Shown: positions 1 to 9,107 of the stretch, one piece after another
How positions within the stretch are numbered: position 1 is the first letter of the stretch
Layout of the letters: every line of letters begins with the position of its first letter
From: Pseudarthrobacter sulfonivorans
GTDB taxonomy: Bacteria; Actinomycetota; Actinomycetes; Actinomycetales; Micrococcaceae
Assembly (NCBI RefSeq): GCF_014712225.1
Contig: NZ_JACXBW010000002.1
Coordinates: forward strand, 124,001 to 188,000
DNA: 64,000 nucleotides
Direction: 5' to 3'
Notes under the pieces: model-generated
Told to the model about the DNA's origin: nothing
Seen by the model: the letters and a program-made list of their open reading frames with translations, nothing else
The model's database searches: none
Translations under genes and position numbers: made by a program

Positions 1-1
1 G

Positions 2-1462
2 CTGTTCGCGGGCTTCACCAACGTGATCATGCCGCTGCAGATCGGCGCGCCTGACGTCGCGTTCCCGCGGCTGAACGCGCTGGCGTTCTGGTTCTTCCTC
101 TTCGGCTCCACCATCGCCGTGTCCGGGTTCATCACCCCCCAGGGCGCGGCGGCGTTTGGTTGGACAGCGTACGCACCATTGAACAACACCACCTTCACCC
201 CCGGAATCGGCGGGGACCTGTGGGTCTTCGGCCTGGCGCTGTCCGGTTTCGGCACCATCCTGGGTGCGGTCAACTTCATCACGACCATCATCTGCATGCG
301 TGCGCCGGGCATGACCATGTGGCGCATGCCGATCTTCACCTGGAACGCTTTTATCACTTCCGTGCTGGTCATCATGGCGTTTCCGCCGCTGGCTGCGGCC
401 CTGTTTGGCGTCGGCGCGGACCGCCGCTTCGGGGCCCACATCTATGACCCGGAAAACGGCGGCGCCATTCTCTTTCAGCACCTGTTCTGGTTCTTTGGCC
501 ACCCCGAGGTCTACATCATTGCGCTGCCGTTCTTCGGCATCGTGTCGGAGATCTTCCCGGTCTTCAGCCGCAAGCCGATCTTCGGCTACAAGGGCCTGGT
601 CTACGCCACCATCGCCATCGCCGCCCTGTCCGTGACCGTGTGGGCGCACCACATGTACGTCACCGGTTCGGTGCTGCTGCCGTTCTTCGCCTTCATGACC
701 ATGCTCATCGCGGTGCCCACCGGCGTGAAGTTCTTCAACTGGATCGGCACCATGTGGCGGGGGTCCCTGACGTTCGAAACCCCGATGCTGTGGAGCATCG
801 GCTTCCTCATCACGTTCCTCTTCGGTGGGCTGACTGGCATCATACTGGCCTCGCCGCCGCTGGACTTCCACGTCTCGGATTCCTATTTCGTGGTGGCTCA
901 CTTCCACTACGTGGTCTTCGGCACCGTGGTGTTCGCGATGTTCGCCGGCTTCTACTTCTGGTGGCCGAAGTGGACGGGCAAGATGCTCAACGAGCGCCTC
1001 GGCAAGATCCACTTCTGGATGCTGTTCCTGGGCTTCCACGGAACGTTCCTCATCCAGCACTGGCTGGGCGTCGTGGGCATGCCCCGGCGGTACGCCGACT
1101 ACCTGGTGGAGGACAACTTCATGTGGATGAACCAGTTCTCGACTATTTCCTCGTACCTGCTCGGTGCTTCACTGATCCCGTTCTTCTGGAACGTCTACAT
1201 CACCTGGCGCAGCCATGAAAAGGTTGAGGTGGATGACCCGTGGGGCTTCGGCGCCTCGCTGGAGTGGGCCACCTCGTGCCCGCCGCCGCGGCACAACTTC
1301 ACCTCGCTGCCCCGGATCCGTTCGGAACGTCCGGCCTTGGACCTGCACCACCCGGAGCTCCGCGTCCGCGAGCACGAAACCACCCACAGTCCCGCAGCCG
1401 CCGCCCTGGGCGCGGCCGATATCGGCGACAAGGACGTCCGCAGTCCAAACCCGGATGAGTGA
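2..1462 (+). CDS. ctaD: Cytochrome c oxidase subunit I (aa3-type), 5' truncated by window edge
   Basis: Catalytic subunit of the respiratory aa3 oxidase, an inner-membrane proton pump reducing O2 to water. The frame is open from base 2 and reads [21 protein letters not shown] before the first internal ATG (base 32), so the true start lies upstream of the window. Visible family signatures are [14 protein letters not shown] (CuB histidine with the cross-linked His-Tyr pair), [10 protein letters not shown] (two further CuB histidines) and [11 protein letters not shown] (heme ligands), followed by the last transmembrane helices. The C-terminal tail of roughly 60 residues after the final helix is hydrophilic, as in other actinobacterial CtaD proteins. 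A strong terminator follows at 1502-1536. Identity is certain; the first third of the protein is missing only because of the window edge. Confidence 0.97.
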   Translation: MFAGFTNVIMPLQIGAPDVAFPRLNALAFWFFLFGSTIAVSGFITPQGAAAFGWTAYAPLNNTTFTPGIGGDLWVFGLALSGFGTILGAVNFITTIICMRAPGMTMWRMPIFTWNAFITSVLVIMAFPPLAAALFGVGADRRFGAHIYDPENGGAILFQHLFWFFGHPEVYIIALPFFGIVSEIFPVFSRKPIFGYKGLVYATIAIAALSVTVWAHHMYVTGSVLLPFFAFMTMLIAVPTGVKFFNWIGTMWRGSLTFETPMLWSIGFLITFLFGGLTGIILASPPLDFHVSDSYFVVAHFHYVVFGTVVFAMFAGFYFWWPKWTGKMLNERLGKIHFWMLFLGFHGTFLIQHWLGVVGMPRRYADYLVEDNFMWMNQFSTISSYLLGASLIPFFWNVYITWRSHEKVEVDDPWGFGASLEWATSCPPPRHNFTSLPRIRSERPALDLHHPELRVREHETTHSPAAAALGAADIGDKDVRSPNPDE

Positions 1463-1501
1463 GCAGGGTCGCGGAGACGCACAAACACAGGTGGGTTAAC
1501 G

Positions 1502-1536
1502 AAAGCAGGGCCGGTCAGAATGACCGGCCCTGCTTT
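1502..1536. terminator. Bidirectional rho-independent terminator between ctaD and csp
   Basis: Perfect 16-bp stem (1502-1517 with 1521-1536) around a 3-nt loop; A-run on the left arm and T-run on the right arm, so it can act on both strands. It sits between the convergent ctaD and cold-shock genes. Confidence 0.85.
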
Positions 1537-1574
1537 GAAATATGAAACCCTAAGGCCCCAGAATCTCTAAGGAA

Positions 1575-1778
1575 TTAGAGGGACTGGATGTTTACGGCCT
1601 GGGGACCCTTGGGGCCCTGCTCGGTTTCGAAGGAGACCTTCTGGTTCTCTTCGAGTGAGCGGAAGCCGGAGGAAGCGATCGCAGAGTAGTGTGCGAAAAC
1701 GTCCTGTGAGGAGTCATCGGGGGAAATGAAGCCGAAGCCCTTTTCAGCGTTAAACCATTTGACGGTACCAGTAGCCAT
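1575..1778 (-). CDS. cspA: Cold-shock domain protein (CspA family)
   Basis: A 67-residue single cold-shock domain, the usual length for bacterial Csp proteins that act as single-stranded nucleic-acid chaperones. It begins [18 protein letters not shown] and carries the RNP1-like KGFGFISPD and RNP2-like DVFAHYSAI motifs; the second has Ala where VFVHFSAI is commonest. The start has a good ribosome site (GAAGGA about 7 bases upstream on the minus strand). The long upstream region to 2091 is compatible with the extended 5' leader typical of csp mRNAs. Paralogues are common in this group, so the exact csp letter is not assignable. Confidence 0.95.
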   Translation of the reverse strand: MATGTVKWFNAEKGFGFISPDDSSQDVFAHYSAIASSGFRSLEENQKVSFETEQGPKGPQAVNIQSL

Positions 1779-2091
1779 TATTTTTGTCCTTCGTGAAGGT
1801 GGAGGAAAAGTCCCGACTTTCGGGTCCTCCGGTGTGGGGTGTTCAAAACCGCTACTTCAGAAGAACGCGGACTTTCGACCGCGCGTACTGCCTGAACTAC
1901 CAACTGCATAAACACAACAACAGGATCAACAGTACAGGAGTTTTCGGGCGTTATTTACCAACAGCAACCAACAGCCGCCCGGGGGGCCCGCAGCTGAGGC
2001 TGGCGTCGCCCGGGGGGCCCGCAGCTGAGGCTGGCGTCGCCCGGATAAATCGGCGGTTGAGGCGGCCGGCACCGAGGCGTAGCGTTCTTTC
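1779..2091. other. Gene-free region: csp leader plus tandem duplication
   Basis: About 310 bases with no convincing gene. The left part is the presumptive promoter and leader of the minus-strand csp gene. The right part holds a 31-bp tandem duplication (1978-2039) ahead of the plus-strand hydrolase gene. Confidence 0.6.
1978..2039. repeat. 31-bp perfect tandem duplication
   Basis: Two identical adjacent 31-bp units (1978-2008 and 2009-2039), each starting CCCGGGGGGCCCGCAGCTGA, followed by the first bases of a third unit. Each unit contains the GGGCCC/CAGCTG palindromes. Confidence 0.95.
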
Positions 2092-2859
2092 ATGGGACCG
2101 ATTCGGGCCATTCTTCTGCCGGGGGCCGGCCTCCCCGCTTCTGCCGCGTACGGCGAACTCATCACAGCCCTCGGGGCAGAGGTCCAGGCGGTCGCCAAGG
2201 ATCTCGAGCTCTACGCGGAGGACGGGTTGCCAGCGGACTGGAGCCTGGACACAGAGATCGACGGCGTGCTCCGCGAAGCCGATGCCCGGGGGTGGGAGCG
2301 GTTTCACTTGGCAGGCTATTCAGCTGGTGGCGCGGCGGCGCTGGCCTTCGCGGCAAAACACCCCGACAGGCTGCTCAGCCTGGCTCTGCTGGAGCCCGCC
2401 TGGGCCGGCAAGTGGGACTGGAGCCCTGCATACGCGGAGGTCCGGAAGAAGTACGAGCAGCTGGAACAACTCCCCCAGGAGCAGTTCCTGCCCGCCTTCG
2501 CGAGGCTGGGAGTCAGGCCCGACGTCGTGATTCCGCCGCCGCCGGATCCCCTGCCTTCGTGGATGGTCAACCGGCCGGCTGGCATCAAGGCGTTCCTGCG
2601 GACCTTCGAGACCTATGACCTGGAGAGAGGGCTCTTGGCTGCTTTCAGCCGGCCTGTCTTCTTCGCCCTCGGCGGCCACAGCAATCCCGACGACTTCGGC
2701 GACATCGCCACCAGGCTCTCGCGCGTGTTCTTCCCGGACTTCCACCTCGAAGTGTTCCCGAGATGCCACCATTTTGACCCGCCGCACCGGATCGAACCGG
2801 AACGGTTGGCGGGGATGCTTAGGCGGCACTGGGGTCAGGCCGAGAGCTCCGGAAGTTGA
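2092..2859 (+). CDS. Alpha/beta-fold hydrolase
   Basis: A 255-residue soluble alpha/beta hydrolase of unknown substrate. The first strand and oxyanion region read RAILLPGAGLP near residue 5. The nucleophile elbow is GYSAGG with Ser77, followed by an AALAFAAKHPDRL helix typical of the fold. The likely catalytic histidine is in RCHHFDPPHR near the C-terminus. The middle part (KWDWSPAYAEVRKKYEQL) probably forms the lid. The gene is single and precedes the toxin-antitoxin pair without obvious coupling. The family is clear; the reaction is not predictable. Confidence 0.88.
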   Translation: MGPIRAILLPGAGLPASAAYGELITALGAEVQAVAKDLELYAEDGLPADWSLDTEIDGVLREADARGWERFHLAGYSAGGAAALAFAAKHPDRLLSLALLEPAWAGKWDWSPAYAEVRKKYEQLEQLPQEQFLPAFARLGVRPDVVIPPPPDPLPSWMVNRPAGIKAFLRTFETYDLERGLLAAFSRPVFFALGGHSNPDDFGDIATRLSRVFFPDFHLEVFPRCHHFDPPHRIEPERLAGMLRRHWGQAESSGS

Positions 2860-2880
2860 GTCTGCCGCAAGCCAGCAATC

Positions 2881-2898
2881 ATTGCTACGATTGCTACG
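2881..2898 (+). promoter_or_regulatory. 9-bp direct repeat ahead of antitoxin gene
   Basis: ATTGCTACG occurs twice in tandem (2881-2889, 2890-2898) just upstream of the antitoxin ribosome site. Type II antitoxins usually autoregulate at repeats in this position, so it is a candidate operator. Confidence 0.4.
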
Positions 2899-2907
2899 GA
2901 GGCAGTC

Positions 2908-3174
2908 ATGACAACCATTCCACACCGGGAGCTGCGCAATCAGAGCAGCAAGATTCTGGAGCGCGTCAAAAAGGGCGAGACCATCGACGTGACAAACAAC
3001 GGCGAAGTCGCTGCCACGCTCATCCCACCCTCGGCGTCTCCTTTCGAACGGCTTTTGCTGGCTGGCCAGGTCCGGCCAGCCGTCACCGGGCCCATCGATT
3101 TCCTGTCTCTGCCGCGCATCAGGTCCGAAGCGAGCACCGCGGAAATCCTGGCTGACCTGCGCGGAGACCGGTGA
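2908..3174 (+). CDS. Type II antitoxin, Phd/YefM family
   Basis: An 88-residue antitoxin. The N-terminus, MTTIPHRELRNQSSKILERV, and the following KKGETIDVTNNGEVAATLIP form the DNA-binding fold of the prevent-host-death/YefM family. The C-terminal part (EASTAEILADLRGDR) is the likely toxin-wrapping helix. The stop overlaps the toxin GTG start by 4 bases, giving translational coupling. A direct repeat immediately upstream probably serves as its own operator. Confidence 0.93.
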   Translation: MTTIPHRELRNQSSKILERVKKGETIDVTNNGEVAATLIPPSASPFERLLLAGQVRPAVTGPIDFLSLPRIRSEASTAEILADLRGDR

Positions 3175-3563
3175 TCATCTACCTGGACACGTCGGCAGTC
3201 CTCAAACTCGTAGTGGAGGAAAAGGAATCCGTCAGCGCAGCTGAGTACCTCTCAGCCGCCACCGCTCAAGGCCATCATTTGGTGGCTTCGATGCTGCTGT
3301 ATACGGAGCTTCACTGTGCTGCTCACCGACGGGGGTTTCCCGGAGAGCTCGTGAACTCGGTCCTGGCAGGCATCAATCTCCTTGATGTTGTCCGCTCAGA
3401 CCTGATGTATGCAGCGGCGCTGCCCGGCAGACTACGCAGCGCCGATGCCATTCACCTGGCCGCCGCCATCCGTCTGCAGTCCGACCTCATAGTGGCTTAC
3501 GACGCAGAACTCCTGGCTGCCGCAGTCGACTCTGGCCTCAACGTCGCGTCCCCCAACGGCTGA
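3171..3563 (+). CDS. vapC: PIN-domain ribonuclease toxin (VapC-like)
   Basis: A 130-residue PIN-domain protein, the usual VapC length. The four acidic active-site positions are visible: Asp in IIYLDTSAVLKL at the N-terminus, Glu in LLYTELHCA, Asp in RSADAIHLAAAI and Asp in IVAYDAELLA. GTG start overlapping the antitoxin stop. VapC toxins cut specific RNAs, often tRNA, when the antitoxin is lost. The pair lies 77 bases ahead of the Wadjet operon on the same strand, so it may share the same defence or maintenance neighbourhood. Confidence 0.93.
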   Translation: MIIYLDTSAVLKLVVEEKESVSAAEYLSAATAQGHHLVASMLLYTELHCAAHRRGFPGELVNSVLAGINLLDVVRSDLMYAAALPGRLRSADAIHLAAAIRLQSDLIVAYDAELLAAAVDSGLNVASPNG

Positions 3564-3593
3564 GTCTTCCGGCCCCGGAATTTGTCGTTGGTC

Positions 3594-3634
3594 CCGTGTA
3601 GCTTAGGAACAACCGCACCCGCCCCGAGGACGCC
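3594..3634 (+). promoter_or_regulatory. Candidate promoter/leader of jet operon, shared with the GGDEF gene
   Basis: CCGTGTAGCTTAGG (3594-3607) followed by CCGAGGACGCC (3624-3634) just before jetA ATG. The same two blocks in the same order and nearly the same spacing precede the diguanylate cyclase gene (19180-19220). The second block contains the ribosome site GAGGA. The first could be an extended -10-like element. Confidence 0.45.
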
Positions 3635-3640
3635 ACCGCC

Positions 3641-5083
3641 ATGGACTTCTACGCCATCAACGCACTGCGTGAGAACCACGCAGGCTGGTCCCTTCTCCGC
3701 GCTCAGAACGCACCTCTGGCCGTAAGTTTCTTCGTCAGGGCCTTCACCGGCCCCAATCAGCGGGACATCGGTCGGCAGGAGCTCATCGACCACCTTGATG
3801 ACGTGCTCTTCGGCCTCCGTGAAGTCTTCGGCGAGGACAGGTTCCCGCGTCCGGCCGGCGAGTACCTCGACGAGTGGGCCGCCCCGGAACGGGCCTGGCT
3901 GCGGAAGTATTACGTGCCAGGCCAGGACGAGCCCCGCTACGACCTCACGGCTGCCGCCGAGGACGTGGTCCGCTGGGTGGAGAGTCTGAGCGGGCGGGAC
4001 TTTGTGGCCACACAGTCCCGCCTGACCAGTATTTTCGCCGTCCTGAAGGCCTTGGTCCAGCAGTCAGAAACCGATCCGGAAATCAGGCTGGCCGAGCTCC
4101 AGCGCCAGAGGGCCGGGATCGACGCCGAGATGCAGCGCATCCGCGACGGCAACATCAAAGTGATGACTGCCCCGGAAGCCTTGGACCACTTCCAGCAGCT
4201 GACCACTCTGGCCAAGGACCTGCTCTCTGATTTCCGGGAGGTGGAGCAGAACTTCCGGAAACTGGACCGGCAGGTCCGTGAGCAGATCGCCACCTGGGAC
4301 GGGACGCAGGGTGAGCTCCTGGCGAGCATCTTCGCCAATCAGCAGGACATCAGCGGTTCCCTCCAGGGGCGCACCTTCCAGGGATTCTGGGATTACCTGA
4401 TGTCCCCGCAGCTAAGCACCGAGCTCCGGGACCTGCTCCAGCGGGCCACCCGGATCGAGGCCCTTGCCAAGCTCGACAACCTGCACGCCGTAACCAACCT
4501 GCACCAGGACTGGCTGCCCGCCGTCGAGCAAACCCAGGCCACTGTCCGCCAGCTCTCGCAGCAGATGCGCCGGCTCCTGGATGACAAGGTTTTCCTTGAG
4601 AACAAGCGCATCATGCAGCTCATCAGGAGCATCGAATCCGGCGCGCTCGGCACTCGGGAGGCGCCGCCGTCGGGCGTCTTCATGGAGATCGCGGCACAGA
4701 CCGTCGACGTGGCGCTCCCCTTCGAACGGCCGCTGTACGAACCGAGCCGGCGGATCATGGTGGACGATGTGGTGGTGGCGGCAAACGATGCCGACGTGGA
4801 CGCGGGCGCCCTGTTCAGCCAGTTCCACGTGGACGCGGAACGGCTGAAATCCCACATCGACGACGTCCTGGCCGGCGCCGAGCAGGCAACCTTGGGCGAG
4901 GTGGCGGCAGCCCACCCCATCACCCAGGGACTGGCCGAGATCGTGGCCTATTATCAGCTCGCCACTGAATCGGACTGGGCCTCCATCAGCCCGGACGAGT
5001 CACAGCAATTGTCCTGGCAGCTCCCGGACAGCGGCATCCGGGAAGCCACCGTCGAACAAATCATCTTCGTGAGGCCCGCATGA
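3641..5083 (+). CDS. jetA: Wadjet protein JetA (DUF3375, MukF/kleisin-like)
   Basis: A 480-residue protein matching JetA of type I Wadjet: an N-terminal winged-helix-rich part (MDFYAINALRENHAGWSLL), a long helical middle (about residues 140-330, many EL/QL heptads such as RLAELQRQRAGIDAEM), and a C-terminal domain that in kleisins contacts the SMC head. JetA bridges the JetC ATPase heads and recruits JetB and JetD, forming the complex that extrudes and cleaves small closed-circular DNA. First gene of a tightly overlapping jetABCD operon; its stop overlaps jetB by 4 bases (ATGA). Assignment rests on size, order and partners as well as sequence character. Confidence 0.92.
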   Translation: MDFYAINALRENHAGWSLLRAQNAPLAVSFFVRAFTGPNQRDIGRQELIDHLDDVLFGLREVFGEDRFPRPAGEYLDEWAAPERAWLRKYYVPGQDEPRYDLTAAAEDVVRWVESLSGRDFVATQSRLTSIFAVLKALVQQSETDPEIRLAELQRQRAGIDAEMQRIRDGNIKVMTAPEALDHFQQLTTLAKDLLSDFREVEQNFRKLDRQVREQIATWDGTQGELLASIFANQQDISGSLQGRTFQGFWDYLMSPQLSTELRDLLQRATRIEALAKLDNLHAVTNLHQDWLPAVEQTQATVRQLSQQMRRLLDDKVFLENKRIMQLIRSIESGALGTREAPPSGVFMEIAAQTVDVALPFERPLYEPSRRIMVDDVVVAANDADVDAGALFSQFHVDAERLKSHIDDVLAGAEQATLGEVAAAHPITQGLAEIVAYYQLATESDWASISPDESQQLSWQLPDSGIREATVEQIIFVRPA

Positions 5084-5697
5084 CCCCCACCGATGCACCC
5101 GAAACACACACTCCCGAGGAACTTCCGGGCGTTGTGACCAGGCTGTTTAAAGGAGTGGTGTACGCCGAGTCGGACGAAAAAGCCTGGCAGTCGCTGCTGG
5201 GTCTGGCCTCGCATGTCCGCGACTACGTGGCTGTTCTGGGCCTTGACCTGATCCTGGACGAATCCGAGGGTTACGCCTTCCTGAAATCGCGCGAGGATCC
5301 CGACGGCACGCTGCCGCGGCTGATCCCACGCCGCCCGTTGACGTTCAACGTCAGCCTCCTCCTGGCGCTGCTGCGCGGCAGGATGCTGGAGTTCGACACC
5401 AACAGCAGCGAACTGCGGCTCATCATGACGGAGCAGGACATCGCGGACATGGTCTCTGTCTTCCTGCCGGAGTCCACCAACCAGGCGCGGATCCTTGATC
5501 AGCTCGGCACGAACATCAAGAAAGTGGTGGAGCTGGGCTTTCTTCGGAAACTGCGCGGCCAGGTGGGGACCTACGAAGTGGCGCGCATTCTGAAGGCCTA
5601 CGTGGACGCCCAGTGGCTGGAGGAATTTGAGGCGCGGCTGGCCGATTACCGTGCCTCGCTCGCCGGCACCGGCAGCACAGATAAGGACCGCGCATGA
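5080..5697 (+). CDS. jetB: Wadjet protein JetB (DUF4194, MukE/MksE-like)
   Basis: A 205-residue protein with the size and position of JetB, the KITE-like subunit that binds JetA. It has a winged-helix-like core with the DUF4194 hallmark region around YAFLKSREDPDGTLPRLIPR and PLTFNVSLLLALLRGRMLEF, followed by ELRLIMTEQDIADMVSVFLP and a late helix pair, VELGFLRKLRGQVGTYEVA. It overlaps jetA and jetC by 4 bases each, so the three proteins are probably made in fixed proportion. No catalytic function is expected. Confidence 0.9.
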   Translation: MTPTDAPETHTPEELPGVVTRLFKGVVYAESDEKAWQSLLGLASHVRDYVAVLGLDLILDESEGYAFLKSREDPDGTLPRLIPRRPLTFNVSLLLALLRGRMLEFDTNSSELRLIMTEQDIADMVSVFLPESTNQARILDQLGTNIKKVVELGFLRKLRGQVGTYEVARILKAYVDAQWLEEFEARLADYRASLAGTGSTDKDRA

Positions 5698-8600
5698 GCA
5701 CCGAGACCACCGCTGACCAGCAGGAGATGCTGTTCAGCCTGGATGAAAAAGCAGACGACGCCGGCACTCCCCCGGGCTTCCGGCTGCATCGTCTGGAACT
5801 GCTCAATTGGGGCACGTTCCACCAGGAAGTGCGCACGTTCCGGCTGGACGGTTCCAACAGTCTGCTGACCGGTGATATCGGTTCCGGAAAGTCCACGGTG
5901 GTGGATGCCATCACGACGCTCCTCTTGCCGGCCAACAGGATCGAATACAACAAGGCCGCAGGCGCGCAAAAGAAGGAACGCACCCTGATGTCTTATGTGC
6001 GGGGCTTCCACAAGAGCACCCGCAGCGCCGGCGGCGAATATTCCAAACCCGTGGCGCTGCGCGGCACGGGCAAGCTCACGGTGGTCCTGGGTGTCTTCCA
6101 CAACGCAGTCCTGGGCAAGTCGGTCACGCTGGCCATCACCCTCTGGGCCATGCAGGAAGCTGGCCAGCCCAACCGCTTCTACTCGCTGATGGAAGGCGAG
6201 CAGTCCGTCGCCGGAGACTTCGCCAACTTCGGCCAGGATCCGGCGAAGCTGAAGAAGCAACTCAAGGCCGCCGGCGCGTCCGTCCATGAAACCTTCGAGC
6301 CCTACGCGGCGGCGTTTAAGCGGCAGTTCGGCATCAGCGGCAATCAGGCCATGGAGCTCTTCCACCGCACGGTGTCCATGAAGCAGGTGGAGAACATCAC
6401 CAGCTTTGTGCGCACCAACATGCTTGAGGAGGACGACGTCGAAGCCCGGATCGGCAACCTCATCCACCACTTTGACGACCTGAAAAAAGCCCACGACGCC
6501 GTCCTTCGCGCCAAGGACCAGATCGCCCTGCTCACACCTATCACAGAGGGCGCTGCCCAGCACGCCGCCCTGAGCCGGGATGATGAGCTGGCCCGCCAGC
6601 AGCGCGACCAGCTCCACCCGTGGTTCACGGACCAGAAGCTGCAGCTGAGCCTCGAGCACCAGACGGAACTGCAGAAGACGGGACTGCGGCTGCAGGAGGA
6701 CAGCGAAAAGCTGGCCACCGAAATCACCCAGCTCCGGCTCGACCTGGCCGCCGTCAAGGAAGACATTCGCACCAACGGCGGCGGCCGGCTGGCCGCCATC
6801 GAGGCAGAGGCCGCACGGCTGGGCGAGGAGTCCCGGGCACAACGGGTGCGCTTCGAAAAGTATGCCGAAGCTGCCGCGGACCTTGGCCTTCCGGCCCCCG
6901 CAGACCGCGTCCAGTTCGATGCCAATCGGGCCCGGCTGGCCGACGTCGAAAAGGAACTCGTCGCAAGCGCCAACGAGGTCCAGGACAGCCGCACCGAACT
7001 GACCATGACGCGCACGGTGCTCACCGGCCGCGCCGGGGACATCGCGGCCGAGCTAACCAGCCTTCAGGCACGCCCCAACCTGCTGCCGCGCCCCCAGGTG
7101 GAGCTCCGCCGTCGGCTCTGCGACGCCACCGGCATCTCCGAGTCTGAGCTGCCGTACGCCGGGGAGCTGCTGCGCGTCCGCGACGGCGAAGCAACGTGGG
7201 AAGGCGCCGCCGAGCGCACACTGCGCGGCTTCGCGTTGTCCCTCCTGGTGCCGTCGGAACACTACGCAGCGGTCAGCGGCTGGGTGGACGGCAACAATCT
7301 GCGAGGACGGCTGGTGTACCTGAAGATCGGCGAATCGTACGCCCCCAAGTCGGCCGACGCGGGCACCCTGGCGGCAAAGATCGCCATCAAGCAGGGCACG
7401 CCGTTCCGCAATTTCCTGCTGGATGAGCTCAACAGCCGCTTCGACTATTTTTGCTGTGACAGCCTCGACGATTTCCGGCGCCGTTCCAAGGCCCTCACCG
7501 CCAACGGCCAGCTCAAGGGCGGCCGCGGCCGGCATGAGAAGGATGATCGGCAGGAAATTTCTGACCGGCGGAACTATGTCCTGGGGTGGGACAACATGGA
7601 CAAGATCAGCCGCTTCCGGGCCGAACAGGACGAGGTCCAGGGCCAGCTCAGCGTGGTGGCCGGCCAGTTGAAGCGTGTCACCGAATCCCTGGGCGCCATC
7701 GGCCGGCAAAACCAGCAACTCGGCACCATTGGGGCGGTATCCGACTTCGGTGAACTCAGTTGGCAGCTCACCGCACGGCGCATCGAGGAGCTTAAGGCTG
7801 AGAAGGCCCAGTTGGAGTCCACCAGCGACGTGCTGCGGCAGCTGACGGCGAAGGAAACCGAGCTCACCGGAAAGCTGGAGCGCCTGCAGACGCGGGCTGA
7901 TGACGTCCAGCGCCGGATCGGCTCCAACGACGGCGCCTCGAAGGACATCGCCGAGGCGATCGAGGACTGCCGCGCCGTTCTGATGGAGACCCCGTTGACG
8001 GACGACGGCGGCGTGCTGAGCGCCGTCGCCAAGCTCGCCGCCGCGGAACTCGGCGGCAGGCCGCTCACCTACAAGAACACCGGCACCATCGAGAGTGCAG
8101 TCAGGTCAGGGCTGACCGACACCATCGACGCGCTGTCCAAGCAGATAGCCCGGGCCGCCGAGAAGACCGTCCGGCTGATGGCAGAATTCCGGAACAAATA
8201 CCCGAACGAGACCACGGAGATCGACGCCGCCCTTGAGGCCGCCCCGGACTTCGGCAATCTGCTGGAGCAACTGGTCGGCAACGATCTTCCGCGATTCGAG
8301 GCCCACTTCAAGGACTCGCTGAACCAGAACACCATCCATGAAGTGGTGGCGTTCAATGCGTTCCTGGACAGCCGGCGGCAGGACATCGTCAACCGGATCG
8401 GCGAAATAAACCTGTCGCTTGCCGGGATTGAATACAACGCCGGCCGGCACATCCAGCTGGAGCACCAGAACAGCGGCGACCTGGACGTGCGCCAGTTCGG
8501 CATGGACCTCCGCGCATGTTCGGAAGGCAGCATCGGTGACGATGACCAGTACTCCGAACAGAAGTACCTGCAGGTGGCGCGCCTGATCGAGCGGTTCCGG

Positions 8601-9107
8601 GGCCGGGACGGCTACACCACGCTCGACGAACGCTGGACCGCAAAAGTCACTGATGTCCGGAACTGGTTCACGTTTTCCGCCTCGGAGAAATGGACCGAAA
8701 CCGGCGAGGAATTTGAACACTTCACTGACTCGGGCGGCAAGTCAGGCGGGCAGAAGGAGAAGCTTGCCTACACCATTCTCGCCGCCGCACTGGCGTTCCA
8801 GTTCGGACTGGCATCCGGCAAAGGTGGCAAAGGTACAGGCAAGAACGCCGGCAGCGGGCGCAGCTTCCGGTTTGTGGTGATCGATGAGGCGTTCGGCCGC
8901 GGCTCGGACGAGTCCGCCCGGTACGGCCTGGAGCTGTTCCAGCGGATGAAGCTGCAGTTGCTGATCGTGACGCCCCTGCAGAAGATCCACGTCATCGAGC
9001 CCTTCGTCTCCCACGTGGGCTTCGTCGCCAACACCAACGGCGACGATTCCCAACTGCGCAACATGACCATCCAGGAGTACCGCGACGAGCGGGACCGGCG
9101 TGCCTGA
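5694..9107 (+). CDS. jetC: Wadjet ATPase JetC (SMC-like, MukB/MksB family)
   Basis: An 1137-residue SMC-type ATPase, the motor of Wadjet loop extrusion. The Walker A motif GDIGSGKSTVV lies near residues 60-70, two long coiled-coil arms fill roughly 270-970 with a hinge-like central region, the ABC signature SGGKSGGQKEK is near residue 1010, and the Walker B motif FVVIDEAFGRGSDE is near 1060. The N-terminal segment (FRLHRLELLNWGTFH) is the usual first strand of the head domain. Head halves are complete and motifs intact, so the protein is predicted active. It overlaps jetB (4 bases) and jetD (8 bases). Confidence 0.95.
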   Translation: MSTETTADQQEMLFSLDEKADDAGTPPGFRLHRLELLNWGTFHQEVRTFRLDGSNSLLTGDIGSGKSTVVDAITTLLLPANRIEYNKAAGAQKKERTLMSYVRGFHKSTRSAGGEYSKPVALRGTGKLTVVLGVFHNAVLGKSVTLAITLWAMQEAGQPNRFYSLMEGEQSVAGDFANFGQDPAKLKKQLKAAGASVHETFEPYAAAFKRQFGISGNQAMELFHRTVSMKQVENITSFVRTNMLEEDDVEARIGNLIHHFDDLKKAHDAVLRAKDQIALLTPITEGAAQHAALSRDDELARQQRDQLHPWFTDQKLQLSLEHQTELQKTGLRLQEDSEKLATEITQLRLDLAAVKEDIRTNGGGRLAAIEAEAARLGEESRAQRVRFEKYAEAAADLGLPAPADRVQFDANRARLADVEKELVASANEVQDSRTELTMTRTVLTGRAGDIAAELTSLQARPNLLPRPQVELRRRLCDATGISESELPYAGELLRVRDGEATWEGAAERTLRGFALSLLVPSEHYAAVSGWVDGNNLRGRLVYLKIGESYAPKSADAGTLAAKIAIKQGTPFRNFLLDELNSRFDYFCCDSLDDFRRRSKALTANGQLKGGRGRHEKDDRQEISDRRNYVLGWDNMDKISRFRAEQDEVQGQLSVVAGQLKRVTESLGAIGRQNQQLGTIGAVSDFGELSWQLTARRIEELKAEKAQLESTSDVLRQLTAKETELTGKLERLQTRADDVQRRIGSNDGASKDIAEAIEDCRAVLMETPLTDDGGVLSAVAKLAAAELGGRPLTYKNTGTIESAVRSGLTDTIDALSKQIARAAEKTVRLMAEFRNKYPNETTEIDAALEAAPDFGNLLEQLVGNDLPRFEAHFKDSLNQNTIHEVVAFNAFLDSRRQDIVNRIGEINLSLAGIEYNAGRHIQLEHQNSGDLDVRQFGMDLRACSEGSIGDDDQYSEQKYLQVARLIERFRGRDGYTTLDERWTAKVTDVRNWFTFSASEKWTETGEEFEHFTDSGGKSGGQKEKLAYTILAAALAFQFGLASGKGGKGTGKNAGSGRSFRFVVIDEAFGRGSDESARYGLELFQRMKLQLLIVTPLQKIHVIEPFVSHVGFVANTNGDDSQLRNMTIQEYRDERDRRA

